From NCBI RefSeq assembly GCF_000218545.1, contig NC_015671.1, positions 1,302,001 through 1,366,000 of the forward strand: 64,000 nucleotides of DNA. Direction: 5' to 3'. The notes under the pieces were generated by a model, which saw only the letters and a program-made list of their open reading frames with translations, was not told the DNA's origin and did not search any database. The position numbers and the translations under genes were made by a program. This document shows positions 61,817 to 64,000 of the stretch, piece after piece; the first letter of the stretch is position 1; every line of letters begins with the position of its first letter. This stretch comes from Cellulomonas gilvus ATCC 13127. GTDB taxonomy: Bacteria; Actinomycetota; Actinomycetes; Actinomycetales; Cellulomonadaceae.

Positions 61817-61858
61817 GCGGCGCCGGTCCGTGAGCACGACCTCCCGGACCGGCGCCGC
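61817..61858. terminator. Bidirectional hairpin between rsmE and ppdK
   Basis: GCGGCGCCGGTCCG pairs with CGGACCGGCGCCGC (14 bp, 14-base loop) between convergent genes. Confidence 0.75.
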
Positions 61859-61867
61859 TCGGGCACC

Positions 61868-64000
61868 TCAGCGGGTGTCCGCCAGCGAGCTCACCGCCGC
61901 GCGGCCGGCCTCGAGGCGGGCCACCGGCACGCGGAACGGGGAGCAGGAGACGTAGTCGAGCCCGGCCTGGTGGAAGAACCGGATCGACTCCGGGTCGCCG
62001 CCGTGCTCGCCGCACACGCCCAGGTGCAGGTCGGGCCGGGCTGCGCGGCCCTCCTCGACCGCGATCTTGACCAGGCGGCCCACACCGCGCACGTCGACGG
62101 TCTCGAACGGCGACACCGCGAGCACGCCGTTGGCGGTGTACTGCGCGAAGAACGCGCCCTCGACGTCGTCGCGTGAGAAGCCCCACGTGGTCTGCGTGAG
62201 GTCGTTCGTGCCGAACGAGAAGAACTGCGCCTCGCCGGCCAGGCGGTCCGCGGTGAGCGCCGCACGCGGCAGCTCGATCATGCAGCCCACCGGGAGGTCG
62301 AGCTGCTGCCCGGTCTCCTGGCTCACCTCGGCCATGATGCGCAGCGCCTCCTCGCGGACCAGGCGCAGCTCCTGCACCGAGCCGACCAGCGGCACCATGA
62401 TCTCGGGCCGCGGCGACGCGCCCTGCGCGAGCAGGCGAGCGGTCGCCTCGCACACCGCCCGGATCTGCAACGCGAAGAGCCCGGGGATCACCAGGCCCAG
62501 CCGCACGCCGCGCAGGCCCAGCATCGGGTTGGCCTCGTGCATGCGGCGGACCGCACCCAGCAGCGTGACGTCGTGCGGGTCCTCCTCACCGCGCGCGGCG
62601 GCGAGCGCGACCTTGACCGACAGCTCGGTCAGGTCCGGGAGGAACTCGTGCAGCGGCGGGTCGAGCAGCCGGATGGTGGTGGGCAGGCCGTCCATCTCGT
62701 GCAGCAGGCCCACGAAGTCCTCGCGCTGCACCGGCAGGAGCGCGTCGAGCGCGGCCTGCCGCTCGCCGTCGTCCGCGGCCAGCACCACGCGCTCGACCAG
62801 CACGCGGCGCTCCCCGAGGAACATGTGCTCGGTGCGGCACAGTCCGATGCCCTGCGCGCCGAGCCGGCGGGCGCGCGCCGCGTCCTGCGGCGTGTCGGCG
62901 TTGGCCCGGACGCGCAGCCGGCGCACGTCGTCCGCGTGCGTGAGCAGGCGGTCGACCGCGACGACGAGCTCGCGCGTCTCGTCGTCGTCGGCCTGGGCGA
63001 GCGCGGCCTCCAGGCCCTCGTCGAGGTAGCAGCTGACCGGCGACGGCTTGACGGGGACGGCGCCCAGGAACACCTGACCCGTGGTGCCGTCGATCGCGAT
63101 GACCTCGCCCTCGTGCACCGTGCGGCCCGCGGCGTGCATGCGGCGTGCCACGGGGTCCACCTCGATCGACTCGGCGCCGACCACGCACGTGCGGCCCATG
63201 CCACGCGCGACGACCGCGGCGTGCGACGTCTTGCCGCCGCGCGCCGTCAGCACGCCCTGCGCGGCGATCATGCCGCCCAGGTCGTCGGGGTTGGTCTCGC
63301 GGCGGACCAGGATCACGTCCTTGCCCTCGGCGGCCCAGGCCTGCGCGGTCGTCGAGTCGAACACCGCCATGCCCACGGCCGCGCCCGGTGACGCGGCCAT
63401 GCCGCGCGCGAGCAGGTCGCGGTCCGCGTCCGCGTCGAACTGCGGGAACAGCAGCTGCGAGAGCTGCGCGCCCGTGACGCGGTCGAGCGCCTCGTCGAGC
63501 GTGATGAGGTGCTCGTCGACCAGCTGGACGGCCACGCGGAACGCCGCCGGTGCGGTGCGCTTGCCCACGCGGGTCTGCAGCATCCAGAGCCGGCCGCGCT
63601 CGACCGTGAACTCGATGTCGCACAGGTCGCGGTAGTGCGTCTCGAGGCGGCGCATCGCACGCCGGAGCTCGCCGTACGCCTCGGGGTCCAGACGTTCGAG
63701 CTCGGTCAGGCCCGAGGTGTTCCGGATGCCCGCGACCACGTCCTCGCCCTGCGCGTTGGCCAGGTAGTCGCCGTAGACGCCCGAGCGGCCGGTCGCGGGG
63801 TCGCGTGTGAACGCGACGCCCGTGCCCGAGGTGGGGCCCAGGTTGCCGAACACCATCGCGCACACGTTGACCGCGGTGCCCAGGTCGTCGGCGATGCGCT
63901 CCTTGCGCCGGTACAGCCGCGCACGTTCGGTGTTCCAGGAGTCGAACACCGCCGAGATCGCCAGGTCGAGCTGCTCGCGCGGCGACTGCGGGAAGTCCCG
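61868..64000 (-). CDS. ppdK: Pyruvate, phosphate dikinase (5' end outside window)
   Basis: Interconverts pyruvate, ATP and phosphate with PEP, AMP and pyrophosphate. The - strand frame is open to the right edge, so about 710 C-terminal residues are visible of roughly 900 expected. Seen: the end of the nucleotide-binding domain (MVFGNLGPTSGTGVAFTRDP), the phospho-histidine domain with the catalytic His in GGKTSHAAVVARGMG (near 63215), and the PEP-binding TIM barrel with FGTNDLTQTTWGFSRDD and GVCGEHGGDPESIRFF. The catalytic Cys lies in LDYVSCSPFRVPVAR at the end. A GTG near 63949 is only an internal codon. Confidence 0.96.
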   Translation of the reverse strand, partial: RDFPQSPREQLDLAISAVFDSWNTERARLYRRKERIADDLGTAVNVCAMVFGNLGPTSGTGVAFTRDPATGRSGVYGDYLANAQGEDVVAGIRNTSGLTELERLDPEAYGELRRAMRRLETHYRDLCDIEFTVERGRLWMLQTRVGKRTAPAAFRVAVQLVDEHLITLDEALDRVTGAQLSQLLFPQFDADADRDLLARGMAASPGAAVGMAVFDSTTAQAWAAEGKDVILVRRETNPDDLGGMIAAQGVLTARGGKTSHAAVVARGMGRTCVVGAESIEVDPVARRMHAAGRTVHEGEVIAIDGTTGQVFLGAVPVKPSPVSCYLDEGLEAALAQADDDETRELVVAVDRLLTHADDVRRLRVRANADTPQDAARARRLGAQGIGLCRTEHMFLGERRVLVERVVLAADDGERQAALDALLPVQREDFVGLLHEMDGLPTTIRLLDPPLHEFLPDLTELSVKVALAAARGEEDPHDVTLLGAVRRMHEANPMLGLRGVRLGLVIPGLFALQIRAVCEATARLLAQGASPRPEIMVPLVGSVQELRLVREEALRIMAEVSQETGQQLDLPVGCMIELPRAALTADRLAGEAQFFSFGTNDLTQTTWGFSRDDVEGAFFAQYTANGVLAVSPFETVDVRGVGRLVKIAVEEGRAARPDLHLGVCGEHGGDPESIRFFHQAGLDYVSCSPFRVPVARLEAGRAAVSSLADTR

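Overview
The window is a very GC-rich, gene-dense chromosomal segment of an actinobacterium. The pattern fits order Micrococcales, family Cellulomonadaceae (Cellulomonas-like). That placement is an inference from GC-saturated third codon positions, the obg-proB-proA-nadD-rsfS order, a mycothiol-type DinB-fold protein, an hrcA-dnaJ-rsmE cluster with a CIRCE element, and actinobacterial families such as DUF3097. I see no insertion sequence, prophage, CRISPR array or rRNA. One tRNA gene (Ala, GGC) is present. No gene-free stretch exceeds about 300 bases.

Layout. 1-7.3 kb: a + strand housekeeping run (obg, partial at the left edge; proB; proA; a 51-residue membrane protein; nadD; a Pro/Ala-rich membrane protein; rsfS; a histidine phosphatase), then tRNA-Ala and a DUF488 gene. 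7.9-12.1 kb: a - strand block with a small I36-type secreted protein, an ECF-like sigma factor, an overlapping membrane-anchored partner, a membrane protein and a DLH-family hydrolase. 12.3-16.4 kb: a secreted protein, ppc and a NUDIX hydrolase. 16.6-22.2 kb: a complete oligopeptide/nickel-type ABC importer with both ATPases fused. 22.2-34.6 kb: accessory genes (membrane alpha/beta hydrolase, acyltransferase 3, CYTH protein, glutathionyl-hydroquinone reductase family, two large envelope proteins, a B-lectin/M15 carboxypeptidase, a DtxR-family regulator, an MFS exporter). 34.6-44 kb: HerA-like ATPase, leuS, degV, comEA, a short comEC, holA. 44-46.7 kb: two adjacent EAL proteins, rpsT and an orphan PemK-like protein. 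46.8-52.3 kb: an ATP-grasp/alpha-E/transglutaminase operon followed by a three-gene operon with a WXG100-like protein. 52.3-64 kb: mycothiol-type isomerase, lepA, hemW, two small membrane-protein genes, DUF3097, CIRCE-hrcA-dnaJ-rsmE and the 3' part of ppdK.

The main cross-cutting signal is regulatory. At sixteen genes a -10-like hexamer (usually TANNNT) ends 5-7 bases before the predicted start codon, which implies leaderless mRNAs. Genes inside operons instead overlap by ATGA/GTGA or carry a Shine-Dalgarno sequence. Perfect hairpins separate most convergent or tandem units.

Most of the window is ordinary core genome. The parts most worth a second look are the 50.2-52.3 kb WXG100-like operon, the EAL pair (one with catalytic residues, one without), the degV gene with no ATG/GTG/TTG start, the nested hairpins plus 8-codon upstream ORF before the acyltransferase gene, and the lectin-carboxypeptidase fusion. 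I found no clearly novel multi-gene defence or biosynthetic system.
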